Positions 34,920 to 44,102 of a DNA stretch of 64,000 bases are shown here, one piece after another; the stretch's first letter is position 1, and every line of letters begins with the position of its first letter. The stretch lies in assembly GCF_021278965.1 (NCBI RefSeq), contig NZ_CP065589.1:4531001-4595000 (forward strand), in the 5' to 3' direction. The position numbers were made by a program, and so were the translations under genes. Under the pieces are notes generated by a model that saw only the letters and a program-made list of their open reading frames with translations, searched no databases and was not told where the DNA came from. This DNA comes from Chryseobacterium capnotolerans. Its GTDB lineage: Bacteria; Bacteroidota; Bacteroidia; Flavobacteriales; Weeksellaceae.

Positions 34920-35792
34920 CTAAATAAATTTTTCTAAAATAAAGTACAAATATACGACAGGAACGCAGATAATAAAACTATCCAGTCTATCTAATACTCC
35001 GCCATGCCCTGGAATGATGTTTCCACTGTCTTTTACACCAAAGTTTCTCTTCAGCTGGCTCTCTACCAAATCTCCCAGTGGTGCAAAAGCGGCCACTAAA
35101 AATCCTACCATCATCCAGTCTCCTCTCAGTTCAGGCTGATAGTGCTCAATAAAGTAGGATAAAACCAATGTTAAAACAACACCTCCGGCATACCCTTCCC
35201 ATGTTTTCTTTGGTGAAATTTTAGGAGCCATTTTATGTTTTCCGAAAAACTTTCCTACCAGATAAGCAAAAGTATCACTGCTCCAGATCAGGATAAAAAG
35301 AAAAAGAACTTCCAGTGAGAAGTTATCGCTATAACTCGAGAACTTAGGTAATCCTAATGCAAAGCTGAATGGCAGAGCGACATAAATGACTGTAAAAATC
35401 AGTTTTCCGCTATCAAAGTATAATTCGTTAGGAAACTTAAATAAAGTAACTACAGCAATCCCAATAAGGGCAAGAGCTAATATTTCGCTCAATCTGAAAT
35501 CAAAAAAGAAATCATGATGAAAGTATCGCTTGGAAAAAATATAAAATATAAAAATGACTAATGGGTATACAACCCATTTTTCATAGCCTTTTCCAAACTT
35601 CATTATTTTCACACACTCCCAGGTACCTACTACCAATAAGAAACTTATCAAACCATAATAAAGATATTCTTGCTGAATAAGGCCAGGAAAAACACTGTTG
35701 ATCAGCTGCGCTCCAAGCGGAGTCGAACAAAGAATGATGATGGCTACATAGATGAGACCTGAAGCGGTTCTTTGAATGAGATTTTTGTCCAA
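34920..35792 (-). CDS. cdsA: Phosphatidate cytidylyltransferase
   Basis: CdsA makes CDP-diacylglycerol from phosphatidate and CTP. This 290-residue polytopic membrane protein has about eight helices. The family signature near the C-terminus is visible (SDTFAYLVGKFFGKHKMAPKI, SPKKTWEGYAGG, then PLGDLVESQLKRNFGVKDSG and PGHGGVLDRLDS). It lies directly ahead of psd and supplies its upstream pathway. A LUD-domain gene precedes it by 24 bases. Confidence 0.95.
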   Translation of the reverse strand: MDKNLIQRTASGLIYVAIIILCSTPLGAQLINSVFPGLIQQEYLYYGLISFLLVVGTWECVKIMKFGKGYEKWVVYPLVIFIFYIFSKRYFHHDFFFDFRLSEILALALIGIAVVTLFKFPNELYFDSGKLIFTVIYVALPFSFALGLPKFSSYSDNFSLEVLFLFILIWSSDTFAYLVGKFFGKHKMAPKISPKKTWEGYAGGVVLTLVLSYFIEHYQPELRGDWMMVGFLVAAFAPLGDLVESQLKRNFGVKDSGNIIPGHGGVLDRLDSFIICVPVVYLYFILEKFI

Positions 35793-35816
35793 AATTTAAA
35801 ATTTAGTAGTGGGTGC

Positions 35817-36398
35817 TTAGTCTTCAAGCAGCAATAAAAACAGTTTTGTATTGGAATTGGAAGAACTGTCCATTTTAGACTGGCTTCCGCTGATGGAAGT
35901 TAGGTTCTTGATATTTCCGTTTCTTTTTATTTTCCCCATAGCATCATTCAGGTTATTCACAATCTGTGAAACATTGGCAATAATGATAATTCTATCCGGA
36001 AGCCTTGAAGAATGATAATGAAGAATATTATTATGTGAAAGCATAATTCTGCCATCATATGCAATCAGATATTCACACGTGATAAATGCGGCATCATTGG
36101 ATGGCTGCAATTCTGAAGTATAAGGTGACTTCACAACGTTTAAGAAGTTCTGAAGTTCCTTATCCCAACAGAAAAGATTGTGAATACCTTCTATTTTGAT
36201 AATTTGATTTAAAGTTTGTAGAGCCTCCGCTTCATCTGCACAATAATTAAAAAATCCCCCTGAATGCGTAAATAATTGCGCAAACTTATAGTCGAGATCC
36301 GCATTTTTTAGCGAATCCCCAAGCTTCTCCAGGCTCTGTTTATCCTCTTCCTCAGGCTGGTTGGTAAGTTTGCTTACAATCCTCTTGAATAAATTCAA
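35817..36398 (-). CDS. LUD-domain (LutC-like) protein
   Basis: This 193-residue soluble protein resembles the LUD domain of lactate-utilisation proteins. An N-terminal helix (MNLFKRIVSKL) precedes an alpha/beta core with AAFITCEYLIAYDGRIMLS and LPDRIIIIANVSQIVNNLNDAM. The partners LutA and LutB are absent, so a lactate-oxidation role is not supported by context. It heads the minus-strand cluster with cdsA and psd. Its function there is unknown. Confidence 0.75.
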   Translation of the reverse strand: MNLFKRIVSKLTNQPEEEDKQSLEKLGDSLKNADLDYKFAQLFTHSGGFFNYCADEAEALQTLNQIIKIEGIHNLFCWDKELQNFLNVVKSPYTSELQPSNDAAFITCEYLIAYDGRIMLSHNNILHYHSSRLPDRIIIIANVSQIVNNLNDAMGKIKRNGNIKNLTSISGSQSKMDSSSNSNTKLFLLLLED

Positions 36399-36425
36399 CT
36401 TAATCTATTTTTAGTCAACTTTATA

Positions 36426-36458
36426 CAAAAATAGAAAATAAATTACAATAGATTCCAA
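36426..36458 (-). promoter_or_regulatory. Candidate promoter of the LUD-cdsA-psd operon
   Basis: On the minus strand the -7 box is TATTTTTG (36433-36426), with a TTG 22 bases upstream (36458-36456). Spacing is at the long end. Confidence 0.5.
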
Positions 36459-36476
36459 AATATCTCCTTAAATATG

Positions 36477-36512
36477 AAAAAACCTGACAATTTTAAAGTT
36501 GTCAGGTTTTAT
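36477..36512 (-). terminator. Terminator after ftsH
   Basis: The perfect stem AAAACCTGACAA / TTGTCAGGTTTT encloses an eight-base loop and has A/T runs on both sides. Confidence 0.88.
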
Positions 36513-36533
36513 ATTTCCTATTTTAAAGGGCTT

Positions 36534-38552
36534 TTAAAGCTGTGTTGGGCTTTCAGGAGCCTGTATTTCGCTTTCTTCCTCTTTTTCTTTAATCTGAGGG
36601 GTTTCCAACACTTCCGGCTGAACTGTTTCAGGGATTGTATTGGTCACCGGCTTCTCTGTCAATTCTGGATCCCATGCTCTTTTACCAAAGATTTCCTCTA
36701 AGTCTTCGCGGAAGATCACTTCTTTTTCTAAAAGCTTACTCGCTAAAGCATCCAGCTTGTCTTTATTGTCTGCAAGAATTCTGATGGCTCTTTCATATTG
36801 ATTTTCGATAATCGATTTGATCTCTGCATCAATTTTAGTAGCCGTTTCTTCAGAATAAGGTTTTCCGAAATTATATTCAGACTGACCTGAACTGTCATAG
36901 TAGGAAATGTTACCGATATTTGGACTTAACCCATAGATCGTTACCATTGCCTGTGCTCTCTTCGTTACTGTTTCCAAGTCGGAAAGTGCTCCTGTTGAAA
37001 TATTATTGAAGATCACCTGCTCAGCTGCTCTACCTCCTAATGTTGCACACATTTCATCCAACATCTGTTCAGTAGTGGTAAGCTGTCTTTCTTCCGGAAG
37101 ATACCAAGCTGCACCTAATGAACGTCCTCTTGGAACAATCGTTACTTTTAGAAGTGGTGAAGCATGTTCTACTAACCAAGAAATAGTAGCGTGTCCAGCT
37201 TCGTGATAAGCTACTCTTCTCTTTTCAGAAGGTTTGATAGCTTTATTTTTCTTTTCAAGACCGCCAATGATTCTGTCTACAGCATCAAGGAAATCTTGTT
37301 TTGTTACTGAAGTATGATTATTTCTTGCTGCAATAAGTGCTGCTTCGTTACAAACGTTAGCAATATCCGCCCCACTGAATCCGGGAGTTTGTTTAGCAAG
37401 GAATTCTCTGTCTACATCCCCATCAAGTTTGATTTTCTTTAAGTGAACATCAAAGATCTGTCTTCTTTCATGGAGTTCCGGAAGGTCTACGTAGATAGAT
37501 CGGTCAAAACGTCCTGCTCTCATCAAAGCTTTATCAAGAATATCAGCTCTGTTGGTCGCAGCCATTACAATAACATTCGTATCGGTACCGAAACCGTCCA
37601 TTTCAGTAAGAAGCTGGTTCAATGTATTTTCTCTTTCGTCATTCCCGCCAGAGAAATTATTTTTTCCTCTTGCACGTCCGATGGCATCAATCTCATCGAT
37701 AAAGATGATCGCTGGAGATTTAGCTTTAGCCTGAGCAAAAAGGTCTCTTACTCTTGATGCCCCTACCCCAACAAACATTTCCACGAAATCAGATCCTGAA
37801 AGTGAGAAGAATGGCACTTTAGCTTCTCCTGCTACAGCTTTCGCCAATAACGTTTTACCTGTTCCCGGAGGGCCTACCAATAATACACCTTTAGGGATTT
37901 TACCTCCTAATTTTGTATATTTTTCAGAGTTTTTCAAGAAGTCTACTACTTCCTGTACTTCTTCTTTAGCTCCTTCTAATCCTGCAACATCTTTAAATGT
38001 TACCTGAATTCTTTCTTTTTCATCGAAAAGCTTAGCTTTAGATTTCCCGATAGAGAAGATCTGTCCGCCAGGACCTCCACCGCCGCCCATCTTTCTGAAA
38101 AGAAGGAAGTAGAATAATCCCAGAATAGCAATCCAGATTAAAGCAGATATAAGAATATCAGCGAAAGGGCTCTTGCCTGTTCCATAATCTTTAGCTGTTT
38201 TAATAGCCGGATTGGTTGTTTTGATCTGTTCAAATTTCTGAAGGAAAAGTTGAAGATCTCCATATTTCACAGAATAATCTGCTTTTGGAGCCATATCTAA
38301 AGCTGAAAAAGGATTATTTTCCTTTCCGGTTTTCACCATTGCTGACTTTGCTTCTTTGGTAAGGAAAACATCAGCTTTCTCTATGTCTTTGTATATAATA
38401 ATATTTTGGACTTTTCCCGCCTGCATTTCTCTAAAGAAACCATCCTCATCAATAGTTTTTGCTGTATCTCCACCAAGGAAATTGGAACCAAAGAAAAGCA
38501 AAAGAGCTATGATTGCAATAGGAAAGAACCAATTGAATCCTTTGTTATTCAT
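36534..38552 (-). CDS. ftsH: ATP-dependent zinc metalloprotease FtsH
   Basis: FtsH is the membrane-anchored hexameric AAA+ protease that degrades misfolded and regulatory proteins. The 672-residue protein has two N-terminal membrane helices (about residues 8-24 and 130-150). The AAA module carries Walker A GPPGTGKT, Walker [12 protein letters not shown] and the second region of homology ATNRADILD...RAGRFDR. The zinc site is HEAGH, with the third ligand in the [11 protein letters not shown] region. A Pro/Glu-rich tail follows the core. rsfS lies 52 bases upstream in the same direction. Confidence 0.97.
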   Translation of the reverse strand: MNNKGFNWFFPIAIIALLLFFGSNFLGGDTAKTIDEDGFFREMQAGKVQNIIIYKDIEKADVFLTKEAKSAMVKTGKENNPFSALDMAPKADYSVKYGDLQLFLQKFEQIKTTNPAIKTAKDYGTGKSPFADILISALIWIAILGLFYFLLFRKMGGGGGPGGQIFSIGKSKAKLFDEKERIQVTFKDVAGLEGAKEEVQEVVDFLKNSEKYTKLGGKIPKGVLLVGPPGTGKTLLAKAVAGEAKVPFFSLSGSDFVEMFVGVGASRVRDLFAQAKAKSPAIIFIDEIDAIGRARGKNNFSGGNDERENTLNQLLTEMDGFGTDTNVIVMAATNRADILDKALMRAGRFDRSIYVDLPELHERRQIFDVHLKKIKLDGDVDREFLAKQTPGFSGADIANVCNEAALIAARNNHTSVTKQDFLDAVDRIIGGLEKKNKAIKPSEKRRVAYHEAGHATISWLVEHASPLLKVTIVPRGRSLGAAWYLPEERQLTTTEQMLDEMCATLGGRAAEQVIFNNISTGALSDLETVTKRAQAMVTIYGLSPNIGNISYYDSSGQSEYNFGKPYSEETATKIDAEIKSIIENQYERAIRILADNKDKLDALASKLLEKEVIFREDLEEIFGKRAWDPELTEKPVTNTIPETVQPEVLETPQIKEKEEESEIQAPESPTQL

Positions 38553-38604
38553 TTAGACTTTTTAAAATTTTTATTATTCATTTTCAATTTTGGTAATGAC
38601 TGCG

Positions 38605-38940
38605 TCACCCCCAAAGTTCTTCGATATCGTAATATTCACGCACATCTTTCTGGAAAATGTGAACTACTACTGAAACATAATCTACCAATACCCACATTGC
38701 ATTTTCTGTACCTTCTACATGCCAAGGTCTGTCTTTCAGGTCGTTTCTCACTTTTTTCTCTACACTTCCAGCTAATGCCGAAACCTGCGTATTCGAGTTT
38801 CCGCTACATATTACGAACGTTTCCGCTACTGAGTTTTCAATGTTTGAAAGATCGAAAATCATAATATCTTCTCCCTTTACATCTTGAAGTGCTTCAACGA
38901 TTTTATCTATTAGTGCTTGTTTTTCTGCTGTTTTATTCAT
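38605..38940 (-). CDS. rsfS: Ribosome silencing factor
   Basis: RsfS (Iojap family) binds ribosomal protein L14 and blocks subunit joining when nutrients run low. The 111-residue protein has the family core MIFDLSNIENSVAETFVICSG, RPWHVEGTENAMWVLVDY and VVHIFQKDVREYYDIEELW. Its length is usual. It is followed by ftsH, a common order in Bacteroidota. Confidence 0.94.
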   Translation of the reverse strand: MNKTAEKQALIDKIVEALQDVKGEDIMIFDLSNIENSVAETFVICSGNSNTQVSALAGSVEKKVRNDLKDRPWHVEGTENAMWVLVDYVSVVVHIFQKDVREYYDIEELWG

Positions 38941-38960
38941 TAAAAAAATACTATAATCTG

Positions 38961-38968
38961 CAAATTTA
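38961..38968 (-). promoter_or_regulatory. -7 box TAAATTTG of rsfS-ftsH
   Basis: This perfect box on the minus strand lies 20 bases before the rsfS ATG. No TTG is seen at -33. Confidence 0.45.
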
Positions 38969-39027
38969 TTGTTTTTTCTTTACTTTAACCTTACTTTTAC
39001 CCCCTTAATGTCTTAAAGTTTTCTTAA

Positions 39028-39744
39028 ATGAGTCAACTCTTCTATCTGAAAGCATGTTCTTCTACTAATGACGAAATATCAAAGTTTTTACTTTACGAAA
39101 ATTCAGATTTTATAGGATTGCATACTTTCAATCAAATTAAAGGCCGTGGGCAGTATGGAAATGTCTGGACTCAGATTGCCGGAAAAAACCTAGCATATAC
39201 GCTGGCAGTGAATACTCAAAACATACTGTGCTCCGACTTTATATTCAATTATTATACCGCAATTCTTGTCAGGGATTTCCTGGCCAATTTGGCTGATAAT
39301 GATGTAAAAATCAAATGGCCGAATGATATTATCCTTAAAGGTAAAAAAATCGTTGGAATTTTGATTGAAAAGAAAAAAATTAATCAAAATAATTATTTCA
39401 TTATTGGAACCGGAATTAATATTCTTCAGGATAAATTCGATGAAATATCGACCGCAGGCTCACTTCTAACGCAGACAGGGCAGAAATTTGATCTTGAAGC
39501 GCTTAGTCTGAATCTTCATGAATTCTTATCAGAAAAACTGAAAAATATTCCTTCTGATCAGGAAATTCTGAACGAGTTCAATAAGAATCTATTCCGAAAA
39601 GATGAGATCTCGGTCTTTGAAATTGAAAAAGAGCGACAAAATGGCATCATCCGAAATGCAGATGACAAAGGAGAGCTTTGGATTGAATTGGAAAATGACG
39701 GTCTCCGTTCTTTCTACCATAAAGAAGTAAAACTCCTTTACTGA
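39028..39744 (+). CDS. birA: Biotin--[acetyl-CoA-carboxylase] ligase
   Basis: BirA attaches biotin to the carrier protein of acetyl-CoA carboxylase. The 238-residue protein has catalytic-domain motifs QIKGRGQYGN (biotinyl-AMP loop), IKWPNDIIL and KIVGILIEKK, plus the small C-terminal SH3-like domain. It lacks the N-terminal DNA-binding domain of E. coli BirA, so it is not expected to act as a repressor. Its 3' end overlaps the converging lptG gene by seven bases. Confidence 0.95.
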   Translation: MSQLFYLKACSSTNDEISKFLLYENSDFIGLHTFNQIKGRGQYGNVWTQIAGKNLAYTLAVNTQNILCSDFIFNYYTAILVRDFLANLADNDVKIKWPNDIILKGKKIVGILIEKKKINQNNYFIIGTGINILQDKFDEISTAGSLLTQTGQKFDLEALSLNLHEFLSEKLKNIPSDQEILNEFNKNLFRKDEISVFEIEKERQNGIIRNADDKGELWIELENDGLRSFYHKEVKLLY

Positions 39745-40850
39745 TTAGCTCTTTTGATATAAAGATATAAAGTAAGCGGTAGGAATACTAAATTAGGAAG
39801 CCACATCGCCAAAGCCGGAGGCAGACTTTTATTCTCCGAAACCACTTTTAAAGCTTCAAATGAAAAGACAAAAAGGAATGCCAATGAAATTCCTATTGCA
39901 AGGTTAATTCCTAACCCTCCTCTCTTCTTTTGAGAGGATAGGGAAAGAGCAAGGAAAGTAAGAATAATAATAGATACAGGCATTGAGGTTCTTTGATGAA
40001 GTTCATTCAGGTAAGAGTTCAAATTGCTGTTTCCTCTGGCCTTTTCTCTTTCAATGAATTTTAAAAGCTCAGGGGTTGTTTTATTCTGTCCTAAAAGTTC
40101 ATTCGGGAAAAGCTCTTCGGGAGAATGGCTGTAGTTCTTTCTAAGCTCCACGCCATTATTCAGTTTCTCTGTATTATCTTTATTAATTGTCTTTTCAAGA
40201 TAGTTATTTAAAACAAACTGTTTTTTATCCTGATCCCAATACACTTCACTGGCTTTTAGTTCATACACCATCTTTCTATGGCTGTCAAACTTTTGGTATA
40301 CAAAACTGGAACCTCTTTTTTCTCTTTTATTCCAGGAATCTACGAAGATATACTCTGTTCTGCTCAGCTGTGAAGAGGCCGGAGCTGTCCCCAGAATCTT
40401 TTCTTTATTGGCTGCATTATAGGTATATGCTTCCAATTGATTTTTCTTAATATTCGCCCAAGGCAGTACCAAATGGTACACAACAAGTGCCATTAAAGCA
40501 ATCAGAATCGAAGTATACAGATAAGGTTTTGAAAATCTGTGAAAACTAGCTCCACTACTGATAATGGCCACAATTTCAGTATTATTTGCCATTCTGGATG
40601 TAAAATAGATCACCGTGATAAACACCAGAATGGAAAGGAATGTCACCACCAGGTTAATGATCCAGAAAGGATAAAAATGAATCAGGAAATACCCAAGGTC
40701 CAGTTTAGGATCAAGAGCTTTTGCATTTTCTATTCTTGGGATCTTCTGCTGAACATCGATGACAAGTACCACTATAGACAATAGTACCAGCATGAAACTA
40801 AAGGTTCCAAGGTATTTTTTGATGATATATTTGTCTACAATTTTAAGCAT
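39738..40850 (-). CDS. lptG: LptF/LptG-family permease
   Basis: This 370-residue inner-membrane component of the lipopolysaccharide transporter lifts LPS from the membrane with LptB. It has three N-terminal helices, a periplasmic beta-jelly-roll-like middle (about residues 135-270) and three C-terminal helices. The opening MLKIVDKYIIKKYLGTF is typical. LptF and LptG are hard to separate by sequence. Placement directly after tgt (eight-base gap) is a common Bacteroidota arrangement. Confidence 0.88.
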   Translation of the reverse strand: MLKIVDKYIIKKYLGTFSFMLVLLSIVVLVIDVQQKIPRIENAKALDPKLDLGYFLIHFYPFWIINLVVTFLSILVFITVIYFTSRMANNTEIVAIISSGASFHRFSKPYLYTSILIALMALVVYHLVLPWANIKKNQLEAYTYNAANKEKILGTAPASSQLSRTEYIFVDSWNKREKRGSSFVYQKFDSHRKMVYELKASEVYWDQDKKQFVLNNYLEKTINKDNTEKLNNGVELRKNYSHSPEELFPNELLGQNKTTPELLKFIEREKARGNSNLNSYLNELHQRTSMPVSIIILTFLALSLSSQKKRGGLGINLAIGISLAFLFVFSFEALKVVSENKSLPPALAMWLPNLVFLPLTLYLYIKRANQ

Positions 40851-40858
40851 AGGCCTTC

Positions 40859-41989
40859 TTACAGTCTTTGTCTAAGAACCGGTACTACAGAATTTTTCCA
40901 CTCATAGAAATCTCCTGCTATAATGTGTTCTCTTGCTACTTTTACTAAATCAAGGTAAAATGCAAGGTTATGGATTGAAGCAATCTGTTTTGCAAGGTAT
41001 TCTTTGGATACGAACAGGTGACGAAGATACGCTTTTGAATATTCACGATCTACAAAGCTGGTTCCGAACTCATCTAACGGCGAGAAGTCACGCTTCCATT
41101 TTTCGTTTTTCAGATTCATTACCCCCTGCCAAGTGAAGAGCATTGCATTTCTTGCATTTCTTGTAGGCATCACACAATCCATCATATCAATTCCCAACCC
41201 AATGGATTCAAGAATATTCCAAGGCGTCCCAACTCCCATCAGGTATCTTGGTTTTTCTTTTGGAAGGATATCTGTTACTTCATCCGTAATTCTGTACATT
41301 TCCTCTTCAGGCTCTCCTACAGAAAGTCCTCCGATAGCATTTCCTTCTGCTCCGGCTTCAGAAATCACTTCTGCAGAAATCTTTCTTAAGTCAGAATAGG
41401 TAGATCCCTGAACAATTGGGAAAAGCCTTTGCTTATGGCCATATAATTCAGGATTATCATGAGTCCATTCAATACATCTTTTCAGCCAACGGTGGGTAAG
41501 CTCCATCGAAGATTTTGCCTGGTTATAATCACAAGGATAAGGTGTACACTCATCAAAGGCCATAAAAATATCTGCCCCGATCTGTCTTTGGATTTCCATT
41601 GATCTTTCCGGAGAGAACATATGGTAGCTTCCATCAATATGTGACTTGAACCTTGCTCCTTCTTCTGTCATTTTTCTATTGCTCGCTAACGAGAACACCT
41701 GAAAACCTCCCGAATCTGTAAGAATAGGAAGATCCCAGTTCATGAATTTATGTAAACCACCGGCATCCTGCATCGTTTCCATCCCTGGACGAAGGTAAAG
41801 GTGATAAGTATTTCCCAAAATAATCTGGGCTTTAATGTCTTCTTTTAATTCTCTCTGATGAACTGTTTTCACACTTGCAACAGTTCCTACCGGCATAAAA
41901 ATGGGAGTTTGAATCTTCCCGTGGTCTGTAGTTATCTCCCCTGCCCTTGCTTTTCCATCAGAGGTTTTTTCGATATTAAAAAATTTCAT
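40859..41989 (-). CDS. tgt: tRNA-guanine transglycosylase lacking the Zn-binding Cys triad
   Basis: Tgt swaps guanine 34 in certain tRNAs for preQ1 during queuosine synthesis. The 376-residue protein has LTDSGGFQVFSL with a catalytic Asp, MAFDECTPYPCDY, GGLSVGEP and the nucleophile region GIDMMDCVMPTRNARN. In the usual zinc site, CxCxxC before YxRAYLRHL, this protein reads FGTSFVDREYSKAYLRHL, so all three Cys are missing although the later His (IASIHNLAF) is kept. The remainder is well conserved, so the enzyme is probably active without this zinc. Confidence 0.95.
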   Translation of the reverse strand: MKFFNIEKTSDGKARAGEITTDHGKIQTPIFMPVGTVASVKTVHQRELKEDIKAQIILGNTYHLYLRPGMETMQDAGGLHKFMNWDLPILTDSGGFQVFSLASNRKMTEEGARFKSHIDGSYHMFSPERSMEIQRQIGADIFMAFDECTPYPCDYNQAKSSMELTHRWLKRCIEWTHDNPELYGHKQRLFPIVQGSTYSDLRKISAEVISEAGAEGNAIGGLSVGEPEEEMYRITDEVTDILPKEKPRYLMGVGTPWNILESIGLGIDMMDCVMPTRNARNAMLFTWQGVMNLKNEKWKRDFSPLDEFGTSFVDREYSKAYLRHLFVSKEYLAKQIASIHNLAFYLDLVKVAREHIIAGDFYEWKNSVVPVLRQRL

Positions 41990-42058
41990 CTGTACACTTT
42001 TTTAGCTCGCTGCGTTCAGCGATTATCATTGACCGGGCAAAACCCGCTTCATCATTAT

Positions 42059-42424
42059 TTATTTTTGAGGCATTCCCAGCCCCGTCTGCTTCAGCTTATC
42101 TTTTACGTATTTTTCCGCTTTTGGGTCTTTTTTCAGTAAAATCTGCTGTGCTTCAGTGGCGATATCTGCCATCTCTTCTTTAATCACATAATACTTAAAA
42201 CTATCGACAAAGTCATCCGGTTTTACATTATGAGATTTTAAAATAAACCTTGTACCCGCTTCCATATTCCTGTTCTGGTACATAAAATTAACCTGATCAT
42301 TGATTACAAGATCTGCAACAATCTCTGCCATTACATCCTGATCAATCAGATTTTTAGGCTTATCAATATAATCACTACATGAAAACAGCCCCAGAAAAAC
42401 AAAAACAAGGATCAAATTTTTCAT
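42059..42424 (-). CDS. DUF4296 lipoprotein
   Basis: From the ATG at 42424 this is a 121-residue lipoprotein with signal MKNLILVFVFLGLFSCSDY (lipobox Cys). An upstream in-frame ATG at 42463 would add a basic stretch before the signal. The mature part has DVMAEIVADLVINDQVNF and KSHNVKPDDFVDSFKYY, typical of DUF4296. Its function is unknown. It lies between the polyprenol-phosphate glycosyltransferase and tgt on the minus strand. The 69 bases before tgt contain two small GC hairpins of unclear purpose. Confidence 0.8.
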   Translation of the reverse strand: MKNLILVFVFLGLFSCSDYIDKPKNLIDQDVMAEIVADLVINDQVNFMYQNRNMEAGTRFILKSHNVKPDDFVDSFKYYVIKEEMADIATEAQQILLKKDPKAEKYVKDKLKQTGLGMPQK

Positions 42425-42471
42425 CCGCTTATTTTTATATTTTTTATTGGAAGAATTGGTCATGTTTAATT

Positions 42472-43188
42472 TTATAATCTATTGATGATTGACTTCCATT
42501 TTAAGTTTAAAACCCCAAAAACAGCTTCATGGATAATTCCACCGTTCATTTTGCTTTCTCCTAAAATTCTATTGGTAAATATAATAGGAACTTCTACAAT
42601 TCTGAAACCTTTTTTAAAGGCTCTGAATTTCATTTCTATCTGGAATCCGTATCCTTTCAGTCTTACATTTTCCAACCCGATTTCCTCCAGAACCTTTCGT
42701 GAGAAACAGACAAAACCGGCTGTTGTGTCATGAATAGGAAGCCCTAAGATAAATCTTACATATTTTGATGCGAAATAAGATAATAAAACTCTTCCCATAG
42801 GCCAGTTCACTACATTTACACCTTTTGAATAACGGGAACCGATGGCCATATCTGCATTCAGACAAGCTTCGAAAAGTTTCGGCAGGTCATTAGGATTATG
42901 CGAAAAATCGGCATCCATTTCAAAAATGTAGTCGTATTTATTTTCGATCGCCCATTTAAACCCATGAATATAGGCTTTACCCAAACCATCTTTTATATGT
43001 CTTATTGAAAGATGCAGATAGTGGGGATATTTCTTCTGTAATTCCTTTACCAGATCCGCTGTTCCGTCAGGAGAAGAATCGTCCACTACCAAGATATGAA
43101 AGTCATCCTCCAATGCAAAAACAGCGGAAATAATATTTTCAATATTTTCCTTTTCGTTATAGGTTGGGATTATGACGAGTTTTTTCAT
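42472..43188 (-). CDS. Polyprenol monophosphomannose synthase-like GT2
   Basis: This 238-residue family-2 glycosyltransferase transfers a sugar (commonly mannose) from a nucleotide donor to polyprenyl phosphate at the inner membrane. The motifs are IPTYNEKENIENII, ILVVDDSSPDGTADLV, YIFEMDADFSHNPNDL (DxD) and GSRYSKGVNVVNWPMGR. It has no C-terminal membrane domain. The start at 43188 is preferred over 43233 because a -7 promoter box lies between them. Confidence 0.88.
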   Translation of the reverse strand: MKKLVIIPTYNEKENIENIISAVFALEDDFHILVVDDSSPDGTADLVKELQKKYPHYLHLSIRHIKDGLGKAYIHGFKWAIENKYDYIFEMDADFSHNPNDLPKLFEACLNADMAIGSRYSKGVNVVNWPMGRVLLSYFASKYVRFILGLPIHDTTAGFVCFSRKVLEEIGLENVRLKGYGFQIEMKFRAFKKGFRIVEVPIIFTNRILGESKMNGGIIHEAVFGVLNLKWKSIINRL

Positions 43189-43197
43189 TTCAGTTTG

Positions 43198-43205
43198 CAA
43201 AGATA
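43198..43205 (-). promoter_or_regulatory. -7 box TATCTTTG of the glycosyltransferase gene
   Basis: This perfect box on the minus strand lies nine bases before the ATG at 43188, implying a leader of only a few bases. A second TAATTTTG box faces the other way at 43243-43250. Confidence 0.5.
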
Positions 43206-43308
43206 GTTTATTTAACCTTTTTATTTTATACAAAATAATCTATAATTTTGCAAAAATATTTTTCAAAGATTCATGGATCAGACAAAGATTGTTTTTTTGC
43301 AGTTATGA

Positions 43309-43401
43309 ATGACCTATAAAAATCAGTGGAAAATTGTTTTAAGATTAGATTTAACAGATGAAGCAATAAAGAAATTCTATGCCAAGTTGTGTTATTTATA
43401 G
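43309..43401 (+). CDS. Possible 30-residue peptide
   Basis: A short ORF encodes MTYKNQWKIVLRLDLTDEA and a Lys/Tyr-rich end. It lies between a plus-strand TAATTTTG box (43243-43250) and the DUF4271 gene. No homology is recognised; it may be chance or a leader peptide. Confidence 0.2.
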   Translation: MTYKNQWKIVLRLDLTDEAIKKFYAKLCYL

Positions 43402-43429
43402 TTAAATAAAAAAATAAAAAACTTAAAAT

Positions 43430-44099
43430 TTGCCGTCATCACCAAACTACATCAATCATGTAAGAATACCTGAGAATAACGATTGGGTAATTTTTATACT
43501 TATAGGCTGTGTGTTTCTATATGTCTTTATGATGAACATTATAGAAAGAGATGCCAGTCTTAAAGATTTTCTGCTTCAAAAGTATTTTGATGCCAGTAAT
43601 AACCTTCCCAGCTGGATCATTACATCCTGCGTGATTACCCTTACCTTATCTGTATTAATTTCGCAGTATATTCCGGTAGTCCCTAAGCTTATTGCAGATC
43701 TCCATGTTTTAGGATATCAGCTCAATAAGTTTGGGTACACCTTGCTGGCTGTGATCTTTTTTTATCTGGCAAAGTCTACATTAGGGTATTTATTTTATCA
43801 AAGTATAGGAGATGGAAAAAAAATGGACTATTTTTTATTTCACCTCCACAAAATTTTATTTTATCCTGTCTTTTTTAATGATCATTTTATGTGTAACCCA
43901 CTATTACTTCCCTATAGACAGAAATAAAATATTCCCATATTATTTCTTCTTCTTTGCTTTTGTATTTATTTTCAAAGTTTTTTTCTATTTATTTCACAAG
44001 AACAAGATTCTTCCGGAGAAATGGTATTATAAATTTTTGTATATTTGCACGCTCCAAATCGCACCATTATTATTGCTTTGGAAATTGTTATTTTTTTAA
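43430..44099 (+). CDS. DUF4271 membrane protein, frame broken
   Basis: This is a roughly 222-residue polytopic membrane protein of the DUF4271 family. The first frame holds HVRIPENNDWVIFIL, RDASLKDFLLQKYFDASNN and three helices. It leaves the true frame at the A8 run 43816-43823. Removing one A continues as GDGKKWTIFYFTSTKFYFIL, with further helices to WKLLFF at 44099. The first codon is uncertain; a TTG at 43430 is the only start in frame before conserved sequence. It is next to hemD, as in many flavobacteria. Function is unknown. Confidence 0.8.
44040..44047 (+). promoter_or_regulatory. -7 box TATATTTG before hemD
   Basis: This perfect box lies inside the last codons of the DUF4271 gene, about 55 bases before hemD. 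No -33 TTG at proper spacing. Confidence 0.35.
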
Positions 44100-44102
44100 T
44101 AA

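Noticed and set aside
41990-42058. Possible riboswitch before tgt
   Set aside because: Only two short GC hairpins are present. The stretch is too short and lacks a recognisable preQ1 aptamer pattern.
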